Shown: piece after piece, positions 6,903 through 13,678 of the stretch | How positions within the stretch are numbered: position 1 is the stretch's first letter | Layout: each line of letters begins with the position of its first letter | Source of the DNA: an uncultured Sphingomonadales bacterium | Lineage (GTDB): Bacteria > Pseudomonadota > Alphaproteobacteria > Sphingomonadales > Sphingomonadaceae | NCBI GenBank assembly: GCA_903893935.1 | Contig: CAITOD010000096.1 | Location: 1-14,196, forward strand | Direction: 5' to 3' | Length of the DNA stretch: 14,196 nt | The notes under the pieces: generated by a model | The model's database searches: none | Seen by the model: the letters and a program-made list of their open reading frames with translations, nothing else | Told to the model about the DNA's origin: nothing | Program-made: the position numbers and the translations under genes

Positions 6903-8726
6903 ATGAACCGGTCGCCTTTCCTTCTGCTCGATGACGCGCGCGGCGCAGCCGCTTCGCCGTCGCGGCTCTACCGCGATCCGCTCGACGTGGTGGTTGCGCG
7001 GCGCCCGGACGAAGTGGCGCCCGCGCTTGAACGCATTGCGGCGACCCCCGGTCAATGGGCGGGCGTGATTGCCTATGAAGCCGGGCTGACGCTTGAACCG
7101 CGGTTGCAGCCCTTGGCCGCAAGTCGCAGCGGCGCGGCCGGGCCGCTGGTGTGGTTTGCGCGCTTTGCCGGGTGCACGCTGCTGGACGATCGCGCGGTCG
7201 ATGACTGGCTGGCCGGCGAAGGCAATGGCGCCGCCACGCTCGGCCCGCTTGAGCCGCTGGTATCGCCGGGCGGCTATGCCCGCGCGTTTGGCCGCGCGCG
7301 CGAAGCGATCCATGCGGGTGATATCTATCAGGTCAATCTGACGTTCGGGCTGGGCGGCACCTGGCGCGGCGATCCGCTCGCGCTCTACCGCGCTTTGCGC
7401 CGCGATTCGCGCGCGGGCTTTGGCGCGGTGCTGTGGGACGGGTCGCACTGGACGCTGTCGGCTTCGCCCGAGCTGTTTTTCGAACTCGATGGCCGCGACG
7501 CCGCGGTGCGCCCGATGAAAGGCACCGCGCCGCGCGGAGGCACGCCCGACGAAGACGCGGCACAGCGCGCAGGCCTTGCCGCCAGTCTGAAAGACCGCGC
7601 CGAAAACCTCATGATTGTCGATCTGATGCGCAACGATCTGTCGCGGCTGGCCGAGCCGGGCAGCGTGACGGTTGCCGAACCCTTTGCGATCGAAAGCTAC
7701 CCGACCGTCCACCAGATGGTCACCACGGTGCACGCGCGGCTGACCCCCGGCAAAGCGGCGACCGATCTCTTGCGCGCGATTTTCCCGTGCGGATCGGTCA
7801 CCGGCGCGCCCAAGATCCGCGCGATGGAATGGATCGATGCGATCGAGCGCGATCCGCGCGGCAGCTATTGCGGCGCGATCGGGCATATCGATGTCGATGC
7901 CGGTGCAATGCCCGATGCCGATCGGGCTGGCCGCGCGGTGTTCAATGTGGCAATCCGCACAGTGCGGCTCGCCCCCGATTTCCCCGGGGCAAAAGCCGGG
8001 CGCGCGATTATGGGGGTGGGGTCGGCGGTCGTGGCCGATTCGACCGTGCTTGGCGAATGGCGGGAATGCATGCTCAAAGGCAGTTTTGTGCGGTTGTCTG
8101 CCGGCCAGGCTGATCTGATCGAGACTATGGCGTTCGATCCCGCCAAAGGCATCGCGCTGATCGAGCTGCATCTCGAACGCTTGCGCGACAGCGCGAGCGC
8201 GCTTGGCTTTGCATTCGACCGGCACGCGGCGCGCAACGCGATCCAGGCGCTGTGCTTCGATCTCGATGCGCCCGCCAAAGTGCGCTTGCTGCTGGCGCGT
8301 TCGGGCGCAATCGCGCTCGAAACCGCGCCGCTGCCCGCGATTCCCGATCGCCTGCTGACATGCGCGGTGCTGCCACTGCCGGTGGCGCAAGACGATTGGC
8401 GGTTGCGTCACAAGACCAGCGAACGCGGTTTCTACGAGGCAGCGCTGCGCGCCGCCCGCGCGGCGGGGGCGGATGAGGCGCTGCTGTTGCGCGACGACGG
8501 GCTGATCACCGAAGGCAGCTTTACCAATGTGTTTGTCCGCCGCAGCGACGGCCGGCTGATCACGCCGCGTGCCGCCATCGGGCTGTTGCCCGGTGTCTTG
8601 CGCCGCAATCTGATCGAGGCCGACAAAGTGGTCGAAGGCGATGTCACGCTGGCCGATCTCGCCGAAGGTTTCCTGCTGGGCAATGCGGTGCGCGGGCTGC
8701 TGCCCGCCCGTTTGCTGGACCGGTAA
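6903..8726 (+). CDS. pabB: Fused aminodeoxychorismate synthase component I / aminodeoxychorismate lyase
   Basis: This is a 607-residue fusion for p-aminobenzoate synthesis, the aromatic part of folate. Residues about 1-400 are the PabB part, which turns chorismate plus ammonia into 4-amino-4-deoxychorismate. It shows IYQVNLTF (141-148), RPMKGTAPRG with Lys206 (the PIKGT-type lysine that separates this enzyme from anthranilate synthase), the ENLMIVDLMRNDLSRL segment, GSVTGAPKIRAMEW (297-310) and GEWRECMLKGSF (384-395). Residues about 405-607 are a PabC-type class IV aminotransferase-fold lyase, which releases pyruvate. Its PLP lysine is Lys504 in LRHKTSERGFYEA and it has the LITEGSFTNVF motif (534-544). 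ATG 6903 is preferred over an in-frame ATG at 6864, which lies before the hairpin and would add residues atypical for the family. The glutaminase partner PabA is not in the window. The downstream aminotransferase follows within 2-20 bases. Confidence 0.94.
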   Translation: MNRSPFLLLDDARGAAASPSRLYRDPLDVVVARRPDEVAPALERIAATPGQWAGVIAYEAGLTLEPRLQPLAASRSGAAGPLVWFARFAGCTLLDDRAVDDWLAGEGNGAATLGPLEPLVSPGGYARAFGRAREAIHAGDIYQVNLTFGLGGTWRGDPLALYRALRRDSRAGFGAVLWDGSHWTLSASPELFFELDGRDAAVRPMKGTAPRGGTPDEDAAQRAGLAASLKDRAENLMIVDLMRNDLSRLAEPGSVTVAEPFAIESYPTVHQMVTTVHARLTPGKAATDLLRAIFPCGSVTGAPKIRAMEWIDAIERDPRGSYCGAIGHIDVDAGAMPDADRAGRAVFNVAIRTVRLAPDFPGAKAGRAIMGVGSAVVADSTVLGEWRECMLKGSFVRLSAGQADLIETMAFDPAKGIALIELHLERLRDSASALGFAFDRHAARNAIQALCFDLDAPAKVRLLLARSGAIALETAPLPAIPDRLLTCAVLPLPVAQDDWRLRHKTSERGFYEAALRAARAAGADEALLLRDDGLITEGSFTNVFVRRSDGRLITPRAAIGLLPGVLRRNLIEADKVVEGDVTLADLAEGFLLGNAVRGLLPARLLDR

Positions 8727-8746
8727 GCGTGGCCGAGGGCGAACAC

Positions 8747-9907
8747 GTGAGCGCCGCTTTACGGCGGATTGCGCCGTCGCGCACCAATGCGATGACCGAT
8801 CGCGCGTTTGCGCTGCGTGCGGGCGGCCGCGACGTGATTTCGCTGTCGGTGGGCGAGCCCGATTTCGCCACGCCCGATCATGTCAAGGCGGCAGTGGTCG
8901 CAGCGCTTGCCGCCAACGACACGCGCTATACCGCGGTCGCCGGTACGCAGGCGCTGCGCGAAGCGGCGACGCTGCATTTCGCGCGCGACCTTGGCCTTGT
9001 CGTGCCGTCGAGCCAGGTGATCGTTTCGGCGGGCGGCAAACAGGCGATCTTTCACGCGCTGCTGGCAACGCTCGATCCGGGCGACGAAGTGCTGATCCCC
9101 GCGCCGTGGTGGGTCAGCTATCCCCAGATCGTGCGCTTTGCCGGCGCCGAAGTGGTGGCGCTGCCCACCACGCCGGCCACGGGCTATCGCGTTGCGCCCG
9201 ATCAGCTTGCCGCCGCGATCACCCCGCGCACGCGCTGGCTTCTGCTCAACAGCCCGGGCAATCCGACCGGCGCCACGTATCCGGCGGCCGATCTGGCCGC
9301 GCTTGCCGACGTCTTGCGCCGCCATCCGCAAGTCCTGGTGCTGAGCGACGATATCTATGCACCGCTGCGCTATACGCCGGGTGCGCATGCCACCATGGCC
9401 GTGGTCGCGCCCGATCTGGCGCCGCGCGTGCTGACCGTTTCGGGCGTGTCGAAAAGCCATGCGATGACCGGGTTTCGCATCGGCGTGGCGGCGGGTCCCG
9501 CCTGGCTGATCGATGCGATGGGCAAGCTGCAATCGCACAACTCGGGCAATGCCTGCTCGATTGCGCAAGCCGCTGCGGTTGCCGCCTTTACCGGGCCGCA
9601 GGATTTTCTGACCGACTGGCGCGACCGCTTTCGCGCGCGGCGCGACCGCGTGGTCGCCGCGATCAACGCGCTGCCCGGCCTTTCGACCCCGGTGCCCGAT
9701 GGCGCGTTTTATTGCATGATCGACGCCACGCCGCTGATCGACCGGTTCGGCGATGACGAAGCGCTCGCCATGCATCTGCTCGACCACGGCGTGGCGGTGG
9801 TGGCGGCCTCGGCCTTTGGCGGGCACAACGGGTTTCGCATCAGCTTTGCCGCCGATGATGCCATACTGGACTGCGCAATCGCGCGAATCGCGAAGGCGCT
9901 CTCATGA
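8747..9907 (+). CDS. Class I pyridoxal-phosphate aminotransferase (aspartate aminotransferase-like, I-gamma group)
   Basis: This is a 386-residue PLP enzyme that transfers amino groups between an amino acid and a 2-oxo acid in the cytoplasm. Family marks are SVGEPDFATPDHV near the N-terminus, NSPGNPTGATY with Asn172, DDIYAPLRY with Asp201 and Tyr204, the Schiff-base Lys236 in VSGVSKSHAMTGFRIG, QSHNSGNACSIAQ (262-274) and the carboxylate-binding Arg364 in NGFRISFA. The usual MTGWRIG reads MTGFRIG. The start is probably GTG 8747, with GAGGG at 8735-8739 seven bases upstream. GTG 8729, two bases after the pabB stop, is an alternative adding six residues. Aspartate is the likeliest donor, but this group also contains enzymes for aromatic and other amino acids, and the position behind pabB does not settle it. 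The stop codon overlaps the next gene by 4 bases. Confidence 0.9.
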   Translation: MSAALRRIAPSRTNAMTDRAFALRAGGRDVISLSVGEPDFATPDHVKAAVVAALAANDTRYTAVAGTQALREAATLHFARDLGLVVPSSQVIVSAGGKQAIFHALLATLDPGDEVLIPAPWWVSYPQIVRFAGAEVVALPTTPATGYRVAPDQLAAAITPRTRWLLLNSPGNPTGATYPAADLAALADVLRRHPQVLVLSDDIYAPLRYTPGAHATMAVVAPDLAPRVLTVSGVSKSHAMTGFRIGVAAGPAWLIDAMGKLQSHNSGNACSIAQAAAVAAFTGPQDFLTDWRDRFRARRDRVVAAINALPGLSTPVPDGAFYCMIDATPLIDRFGDDEALAMHLLDHGVAVVAASAFGGHNGFRISFAADDAILDCAIARIAKALS

Positions 9908-10581
9908 TCGATGCTGCAACTGCCGAACTCACTATCCTGTTCGAAGACGCCGAGGCGCTGGTGATCGACAAGCCCGCCGGGCTGCCGCTCGACCGGCCGC
10001 GCGCCGGGGGCATCTCGCTCGAAGAACGGATCTATGAATTGCGCCTGGGGTTTGCGCGGTCGCCCTGGCCGGTGCACCGGCTCGATCAGGATACCTCGGG
10101 CTGCCTGCTGCTGGCGCGCCACCCGCGCGCGCTCAAACGCTTTTCGGCGGCGTTCGAAGCGCGCGAAGTCGGCAAGCGCTACTGGGGCGTGGTCGCGGGG
10201 CTGGTCGCCGACGATCGCGGCACGATCGAGCTCAATCTGTCCAAAGTCAGCAGCGAACGTGATGGCTGGCGGATGATCCCGGCGCGCGCGGGCAAAGCGG
10301 CGGTGACGCACTGGCGCGTGCTCGATCGCCAGGGCGCGCTGACACTGGTCGAATTCACCCCCGAAACCGGGCGCACACACCAGATCCGCGTGCATGCGGC
10401 ATCCGGCCTCGGCCATGCCTTGCTGGGCGACCCGGTCTATGGCCGCAAGCTGCCCGGCAAGCGCACGATGCTCCACGCCGCGCGGCTCGAAGTACCGCGC
10501 GCCGGCAAAGCGCCGATCGTGGCGCACGCCCCGATGCCCGCCGATTTTCTGGCTTTGGGCTTTTCCGAGCCCGCGCCGTGA
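9904..10581 (+). CDS. RluA-family RNA pseudouridine synthase
   Basis: This 225-residue enzyme should isomerise uridine to pseudouridine in rRNA or tRNA. The catalytic motif HRLDQDTSGCLLLAR (58-72) contains the nucleophile Asp61. YWGVVAG and the C-terminal ETGRTHQIRVHA segment are also typical. It lacks an N-terminal S4 domain, so it is of the short RluA/TruC size rather than the RluC/RluD type. Which base it modifies cannot be told. ATG 9904 overlaps the aminotransferase stop (ATGA), and its own TGA overlaps the next start (GTGA), so translation of the three genes is coupled. A DKPAG motif at 22-26 fits the start of the family's catalytic domain. Confidence 0.92.
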   Translation: MIDAATAELTILFEDAEALVIDKPAGLPLDRPRAGGISLEERIYELRLGFARSPWPVHRLDQDTSGCLLLARHPRALKRFSAAFEAREVGKRYWGVVAGLVADDRGTIELNLSKVSSERDGWRMIPARAGKAAVTHWRVLDRQGALTLVEFTPETGRTHQIRVHAASGLGHALLGDPVYGRKLPGKRTMLHAARLEVPRAGKAPIVAHAPMPADFLALGFSEPAP

Positions 10582-10994
10582 GCGGGGCCGACGCGGTGAT
10601 CGCGCGGGCGCTGAGCCTGGTGAGCGAGAGCTTCATCACCGCGACCGGTCCCGGCGGGCAGAATGTCAACAAAGTCGCCACTGCGGTGCAATTGCGCGTC
10701 AATGTCTATGCGCTGCGGCTGAGCCCCGAAGTGTTCGCGCGGCTGAAAACGCTGGCGGGCAGCCGGATGACCGCGGCGGGCGACGTGGTGCTGACCGCGC
10801 GCCGCTTCCGCACCCAGGAAGCCAACCGCGCCGATGCGCGCGAACGGCTCTCCGCGCTGTTGCGCGAAGCGCTGACTTTGCCCGAGAAGCGCGCCCGGAC
10901 CCGGCTCAACCGCGTGGGCAAAGTCGAACGGCTGGCGGGCAAGAAGATCCGCAGCACGATCAAGGCCGGACGGGGCAAAGTGCAGTTCGATTGA
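10578..10994 (+). CDS. arfB: Alternative ribosome-rescue peptidyl-tRNA hydrolase ArfB (YaeJ)
   Basis: This is a 138-residue release-factor-like protein that frees ribosomes stalled on mRNAs without a stop codon, by hydrolysing the peptidyl-tRNA. The catalytic GGQ is in TATGPGGQNVNKVATAV (21-37, Gln28). It lacks the stop-codon recognition domains of RF1/RF2. The C-terminal tail (about 104-138) is strongly basic, with RTRLNRVGKVERLAGKK, as needed to occupy the empty mRNA channel. Length and layout match ArfB exactly. The GTG start at 10578 overlaps the pseudouridine synthase stop (GTGA), so it is expressed by coupling. It is the last gene of the pabB operon and is followed by an inverted repeat. 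Confidence 0.93.
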   Translation: MSGADAVIARALSLVSESFITATGPGGQNVNKVATAVQLRVNVYALRLSPEVFARLKTLAGSRMTAAGDVVLTARRFRTQEANRADARERLSALLREALTLPEKRARTRLNRVGKVERLAGKKIRSTIKAGRGKVQFD

Positions 10995-11019
10995 GGCACT
11001 TCTATCATCCCCCCTACCT

Positions 11020-11052
11020 CCGTTCGTGCTTCGACCGGCTCAGCACGAACGG
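11020..11052. repeat. Perfect inverted repeat (REP-like) between convergent genes
   Basis: CCGTTCGTGCT (11020-11030) and AGCACGAACGG (11042-11052) form perfect 11-base arms around an 11-base loop. The loop plus inner arms contain the tcgaccggctcag core that I recognise from widely dispersed palindromic repeats in sphingomonads and some other proteobacteria. C- and G-runs on both sides (11009-11014 and 11051-11056) can lengthen the stem. It lies between arfB (plus strand, ends 10994) and a lipoprotein gene (minus strand, ends 11090), so it may also end both transcripts. Only one copy is present in this window. Confidence 0.6.
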
Positions 11053-11089
11053 GGGGTGGAGACAGGAATTGGGGGGCAGGCACCCGCGC

Positions 11090-11290
11090 TCAATGCGCCG
11101 CGCCGGTCGCGCCCGCGACCGCATCGGCGGGCACGGTGGCGTCGACCAGCGGCGGGGCAGGGCGCTTGTCCAGTTCGGCGGCGGCGGCGTCCAGCTGGCG
11201 GGCTTCGCCTTTGGTGACGCCGCCGGGGCCTGGGTCGCTGTCGCTTGAACAGGCGGCAAGCAGCAGCGTGAGGATCAGCGCAAGGCGCAT
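11090..11290 (-). CDS. Small predicted lipoprotein (66 aa)
   Basis: The N-terminus MRLALILTLLLAAC is a lipoprotein signal peptide with lipobox LAAC and Cys15 as the lipidated residue. The mature part is about 52 residues, with SSDSDPGPGGVTKGEARQLD, then a short helix-forming LDAAAAELDKRP and an Ala/Pro/Val tail. It resembles small uncharacterised lipoproteins of sphingomonads; I know no function for it. ATG 11290 lies one base after the TGA of the upstream gene (TGA, C, ATG on the minus strand), so the two are translationally coupled. Frames are open further upstream, but only this start yields the signal peptide. Asp at the second position after Cys, the usual inner-membrane retention signal, is absent (Ser follows), so outer-membrane sorting is possible. 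Confidence 0.75.
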   Translation of the reverse strand: MRLALILTLLLAACSSDSDPGPGGVTKGEARQLDAAAAELDKRPAPPLVDATVPADAVAGATGAAH

Positions 11291-11291
11291 G

Positions 11292-11612
11292 TCACTGGCT
11301 CTTGCTGCTGTCCCCGCCGCTCTGTTGTTCGGCTTCGGCGGCGGCGGCGCGCGCGGCTTGCGCGACCGAGGCGGCGTCTTCGGCGTCGTTGGTCGCCGCG
11401 ATGCGCGCCGATTGCGCGGCATTCGAGGCGTCGGCATCGGGGTCGCGCGCGGGCGGCGGTGCGGCAAGCGAGGGCGGACCGGCGGGCAAGTCGGCCGCGG
11501 GCATTTCGACGCTGCCGGGCGTTGCATCATCGCTCGCATGGTCGTGGTGGCCGCAGCCGGTCAGCAGCATCAGGGCACCGGCCAGCAAGGCGGCGGGGGC
11601 AAATTTGGTCAT
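11292..11612 (-). CDS. Predicted lipoprotein (106 aa), Ala-rich
   Basis: This is an unrecognised small lipoprotein. MTKFAPAALLAGALMLLTGC is a signal peptide with lipobox LTGC and Cys20 as the lipid site. A His-containing GHHDH follows directly, then a Pro/Ala/Asp-rich linker (about 28-62), then an Ala/Glu-rich segment (about 63-97) likely to form a helix, and a polar end. The start is supported by GAGGA five bases before the ATG and by a well-formed promoter about 40 bases upstream. The low-complexity composition makes function prediction impossible. The His cluster could bind metal but this is speculation. It is the first gene of a two-lipoprotein unit, transcribed away from the methionine operon. 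Confidence 0.72.
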   Translation of the reverse strand: MTKFAPAALLAGALMLLTGCGHHDHASDDATPGSVEMPAADLPAGPPSLAAPPPARDPDADASNAAQSARIAATNDAEDAASVAQAARAAAAEAEQQSGGDSSKSQ

Positions 11613-11653
11613 CGAAGTCCTCGTGCAAGGCGCGCCATCGCGCGTGACGCCCG

Positions 11654-11682
11654 TTCTAGCCAGCACCCGGCGCGATGTCCAA
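11654..11682 (-). promoter_or_regulatory. Promoter of the lipoprotein pair (minus strand)
   Basis: On the minus strand TTGGAC (11682-11677) and CTAGAA (11659-11654) are separated by exactly 17 bases, close to a sigma-70 consensus. Transcription would begin near 11647, giving a leader of about 35 bases with a Shine-Dalgarno GAGGA before ATG 11612. It is divergent from the methionine operon promoter and separated from its nearest operator by about 30 bases. Confidence 0.55.
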
Positions 11683-11710
11683 CAGGCTTGCAGAGGGACA
11701 ATCGTATGTT

Positions 11711-11732
11711 GATATAACAAAAGCTTTATATC
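11711..11732. promoter_or_regulatory. Second, weaker operator-like site upstream of the methionine operon
   Basis: GATATAA (11711-11717) and TTATATC (11726-11732) are perfect 7-base arms with an 8-base centre. Aligned with the central 22 bases of the main palindrome, 15 positions agree, including ATATAA and TTTATAT. The centres of the two sites are 30 bases apart, near three helical turns, so both could be bound on one face of the DNA. I read it as a second binding site for the same regulator. Confidence 0.55.
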
Positions 11733-11734
11733 AC

Positions 11735-11764
11735 TTGCATCATATAAAGATGTCTTTATATGAT
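11735..11764 (+). promoter_or_regulatory. Promoter of the regulator-metF-metH operon
   Basis: TTGCAT (11735-11740) and TATGAT (11759-11764) are 18 bases apart. An alternative -10, TATATG at 11757-11762, gives 16. The main palindrome occupies exactly this interval, so a bound repressor would block RNA polymerase. The predicted transcription start falls at about 11771, the first base of the start codon. A weaker upstream promoter (TTGCAG 11688-11693 with GATATA 11711-11716, spacer 17) is also possible. Confidence 0.55.
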
Positions 11765-11766
11765 GC
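11737..11766. promoter_or_regulatory. Perfect 30-bp palindromic operator
   Basis: GCATCATATAAAGA (11737-11750) and TCTTTATATGATGC (11753-11766) are perfect 14-base arms around TG. It is sharply AT-rich against GC-rich surroundings and ends 5 bases before the regulator's start codon. An ATAAAGA/TCTTTAT core is, as I recall it, the kind of site described for SahR, the ArsR-type regulator of the methionine/SAM cycle in Proteobacteria. The placement implies autorepression. Confidence 0.8.
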
Positions 11767-11770
11767 TCAC

Positions 11771-12757
11771 ATGAGCACTGTGATCCCCCTGCTTGAAACG
11801 CTGCGCGCGCTGGCCGATCCCACGCGCCTGCGGATCATGCGGCTGCTCGCCAGCATGGAACTGGCGGTGGGTGAACTGGCGCAAGTGCTCGGGCAAAGCC
11901 AGCCGCGCGTGTCGCGCCATGTCAAGATCCTGTGCGATGCGCGGCTGGCCGAACGCCGCCGCGAAGGCGCCTGGGTGTTCCTCCACGCGGCCGCCGCACC
12001 TTGCGGCGCCGGGCCGCTGGTCGATGCGGTGACCGCGCTGCTCGCCACCGCCGAACAGGCCGATCCGGCGTTTGCCGGGCAATGCGCCGAAGACCGCGCG
12101 CATCTCGATGCGATCCGCGCCGCGCGCCAGGCCCATGCGCAGGACTGGTTCGCGCGCCATGCCGCCGATTGGGACGAATTGCGCAGCCTGCATATCGCCG
12201 ACGGCCCGGTCGAAGCCGCCCTGGCCGAGCTGCTCCATGCGGCGGCGGGCGAGGGGCTTGGCCGTCTGCTTGATGTCGGCACCGGCACCGGGCGCATGGC
12301 CGAACTGTTCGCCGATCACGCCAGCCAGGTCACCGCGCTCGACCGCAGCCCCGAAATGCTGCGGCTCGCGCGCACCCGGCTGCAGCATCTGCCCGCGGGC
12401 AAAGTCGAGCTGGTGCAGGGCGATTTCGCGCAATTGCCGTTTGGCGCGGCGAGCTTTGATACCGTGCTGTTCCACCAGGTGCTGCACTTTGCGCAAGCGC
12501 CCGAAGCGGTGCTGGCCGAAGCCGCGCGCGTCACCGCGCCCGGCGGGCGAATCGCGATTGTCGATTTTGCCGCGCACGATCGCGAGGATTTGCGCACCCA
12601 GTATGCGCATGCGCGGCTCGGCTTTGCCGATGCGCAGATCGCCGCGCTGTTCGCCGATGCCGGGTTCGTGCCGCTGGCCGAGCGCGCGCTGGCGGGCAAG
12701 GAACTGATTGTGAAGCTGTGGACCGCCGAGCGCCGGCCCGGTCGCCAGCAGGCCTGA
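11771..12757 (+). CDS. ArsR-family regulator fused to a SAM-dependent methyltransferase domain (SahR-like)
   Basis: This is a 328-residue two-domain protein. Residues 1-75 are an ArsR winged helix (LLETLRALADPTRLRIMRLL, then recognition region GQSQPRVSRHVKIL at 41-54). The ELCVCDL-type metal site is absent (ELAVGELAQVL instead), so it is not a classical metal sensor. Residues about 110-315 form a class I methyltransferase: motif I LLDVGTGTGRMAEL (166-179), acidic ribose-binding Asp191 in ALDRSPEML, QGDFAQLPF (217-224) and a UbiE-like FHQVLHF and APGGRIAIVDF. ATG 11771 gives the normal ArsR N-terminus; upstream in-frame ATGs at 11750 and 11675 lie in or before the operator. There is no Shine-Dalgarno sequence. 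It heads an operon with metF and metH. I infer that it represses this operon and that its methyltransferase domain reads SAM or SAH; whether it methylates anything is unknown. Confidence 0.85.
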   Translation: MSTVIPLLETLRALADPTRLRIMRLLASMELAVGELAQVLGQSQPRVSRHVKILCDARLAERRREGAWVFLHAAAAPCGAGPLVDAVTALLATAEQADPAFAGQCAEDRAHLDAIRAARQAHAQDWFARHAADWDELRSLHIADGPVEAALAELLHAAAGEGLGRLLDVGTGTGRMAELFADHASQVTALDRSPEMLRLARTRLQHLPAGKVELVQGDFAQLPFGAASFDTVLFHQVLHFAQAPEAVLAEAARVTAPGGRIAIVDFAAHDREDLRTQYAHARLGFADAQIAALFADAGFVPLAERALAGKELIVKLWTAERRPGRQQA

Positions 12758-12763
12758 CATGTT

Positions 12764-13678
12764 ATGAGTATGCCAATGACCACGCCAGACAGCACCGATG
12801 CCCCGCTGTTCGCCGGATTGGCGGGCGATATCGCCGTCAGTTTCGAATTCTTCCCTCCCAAGACCGAGGCGATGGAAGCACAATTGTGGGATGCGATCGC
12901 AGCACTGGCCCCGCTCGATCCGGCCTTTGTTTCGGTTACCTATGGCGCGGGCGGTTCCACGCGCGAACGCACGCATGCGACGGTGGCGCGGCTGGTGCGC
13001 GAAACCGCGCTGGTGCCCGCAGCACACCTTACATGCGTCGGCGCCAGCCGGGGCGAAATCGGTGAAATTGCCGACCGCTATTGGGAAGCCGGCGTGCGGC
13101 ATATCGTCGCCTTGCGCGGCGATCCGCCGCCCGCAGCCGGGGGGCGTTTCGTGCCGCATCCCGATGGCTATGCCAGTGCCGCCGAACTGGTCGCCGGGCT
13201 TGCCGCGCGCCACCCGTTCGAACTGTCGGTCGCGGCCTATCCCGAAAGCCATCCCGAATCGCCCAGCTTCGAAGCCGATCTTGATAATCTCAAGCGCAAG
13301 CTCGATGCCGGGGCGACGCGCGCGATCACGCAGTTCTTCTTTTCGGCCGAAACCTGGTTCCGCTTTGTCGATCGCGCGCTGGCGGCGGGGATCACCGCGC
13401 CGATCCTGCCCGGCATTATGCCGGTCACCAATCTCGCGGGCATTCGGCGCATGGGCGGCAACACCACGGTACCGGCCTGGCTCGATGCGATGTTCGCCGG
13501 GCTCGATGATCGCCCGGGCCCGCGCGCGCTGGTCGCAGCCGTTGTCGCAGCCGACTTGTGCCGCCGTCTCTACGAAGGCGGGGTGCGCGATTTCCACTTC
13601 TACACATTGAACCGCGCCGAGCAGGCTTATGCGATTTGCCAGCTGCTCGGCCTGCGGCCGAGGGAAACCCAGGAATGA
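12764..13678 (+). CDS. metF: Methylenetetrahydrofolate reductase
   Basis: This 304-residue flavoprotein reduces 5,10-methylene-tetrahydrofolate to 5-methyl-tetrahydrofolate, the methyl donor for methionine synthase. Motifs include SFEFFPPKT with Glu28, the folate-contacting [16 protein letters not shown] (55-70), LRGDPP with Asp120 (FAD/folate contact), AYPESHPES (158-166), ITQFFFSAE (188-196) and a C-terminal [11 protein letters not shown]. Length matches bacterial MetF, which lacks the eukaryotic regulatory domain. It starts 6 bases after the regulator stop with no clear Shine-Dalgarno sequence. In-frame ATGs at 12770 and 12776 are equally possible, and the residues before about 14 are poorly conserved. 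The end overlaps the metH start by 4 bases (ATGA). It is presumably controlled with the regulator gene by the palindrome upstream. Confidence 0.95.
   Translation: MSMPMTTPDSTDAPLFAGLAGDIAVSFEFFPPKTEAMEAQLWDAIAALAPLDPAFVSVTYGAGGSTRERTHATVARLVRETALVPAAHLTCVGASRGEIGEIADRYWEAGVRHIVALRGDPPPAAGGRFVPHPDGYASAAELVAGLAARHPFELSVAAYPESHPESPSFEADLDNLKRKLDAGATRAITQFFFSAETWFRFVDRALAAGITAPILPGIMPVTNLAGIRRMGGNTTVPAWLDAMFAGLDDRPGPRALVAAVVAADLCRRLYEGGVRDFHFYTLNRAEQAYAICQLLGLRPRETQE

Noticed and set aside
6732..8411. Minus-strand open frame (559 codons) opposite pabB
   Set aside because: The plus-strand frame carries all PabB motifs; the reverse frame is low in complexity with no family features.
11700..11770. 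AT-rich patch as an attachment site, integration scar or mobile-element remnant
   Set aside because: The patch consists of two symmetric sites and a promoter ahead of a regulator gene. No integrase, transposase or flanking direct repeats are present.
11771..12757. Reading the fused regulator as an arsenic or metal-responsive ArsR with an arsenite methyltransferase
   Set aside because: The metal-binding cysteine motif of the ArsR helix is missing. The three cysteines (55, 78, 105) do not form the spaced set expected of arsenite methyltransferases, and the neighbours are methionine genes.
11756..13597. Minus-strand open frame (613 codons) opposite the regulator and metF
   Set aside because: It spans two well-supported plus-strand genes and their junction, has shadow-like composition, and would begin inside metF.
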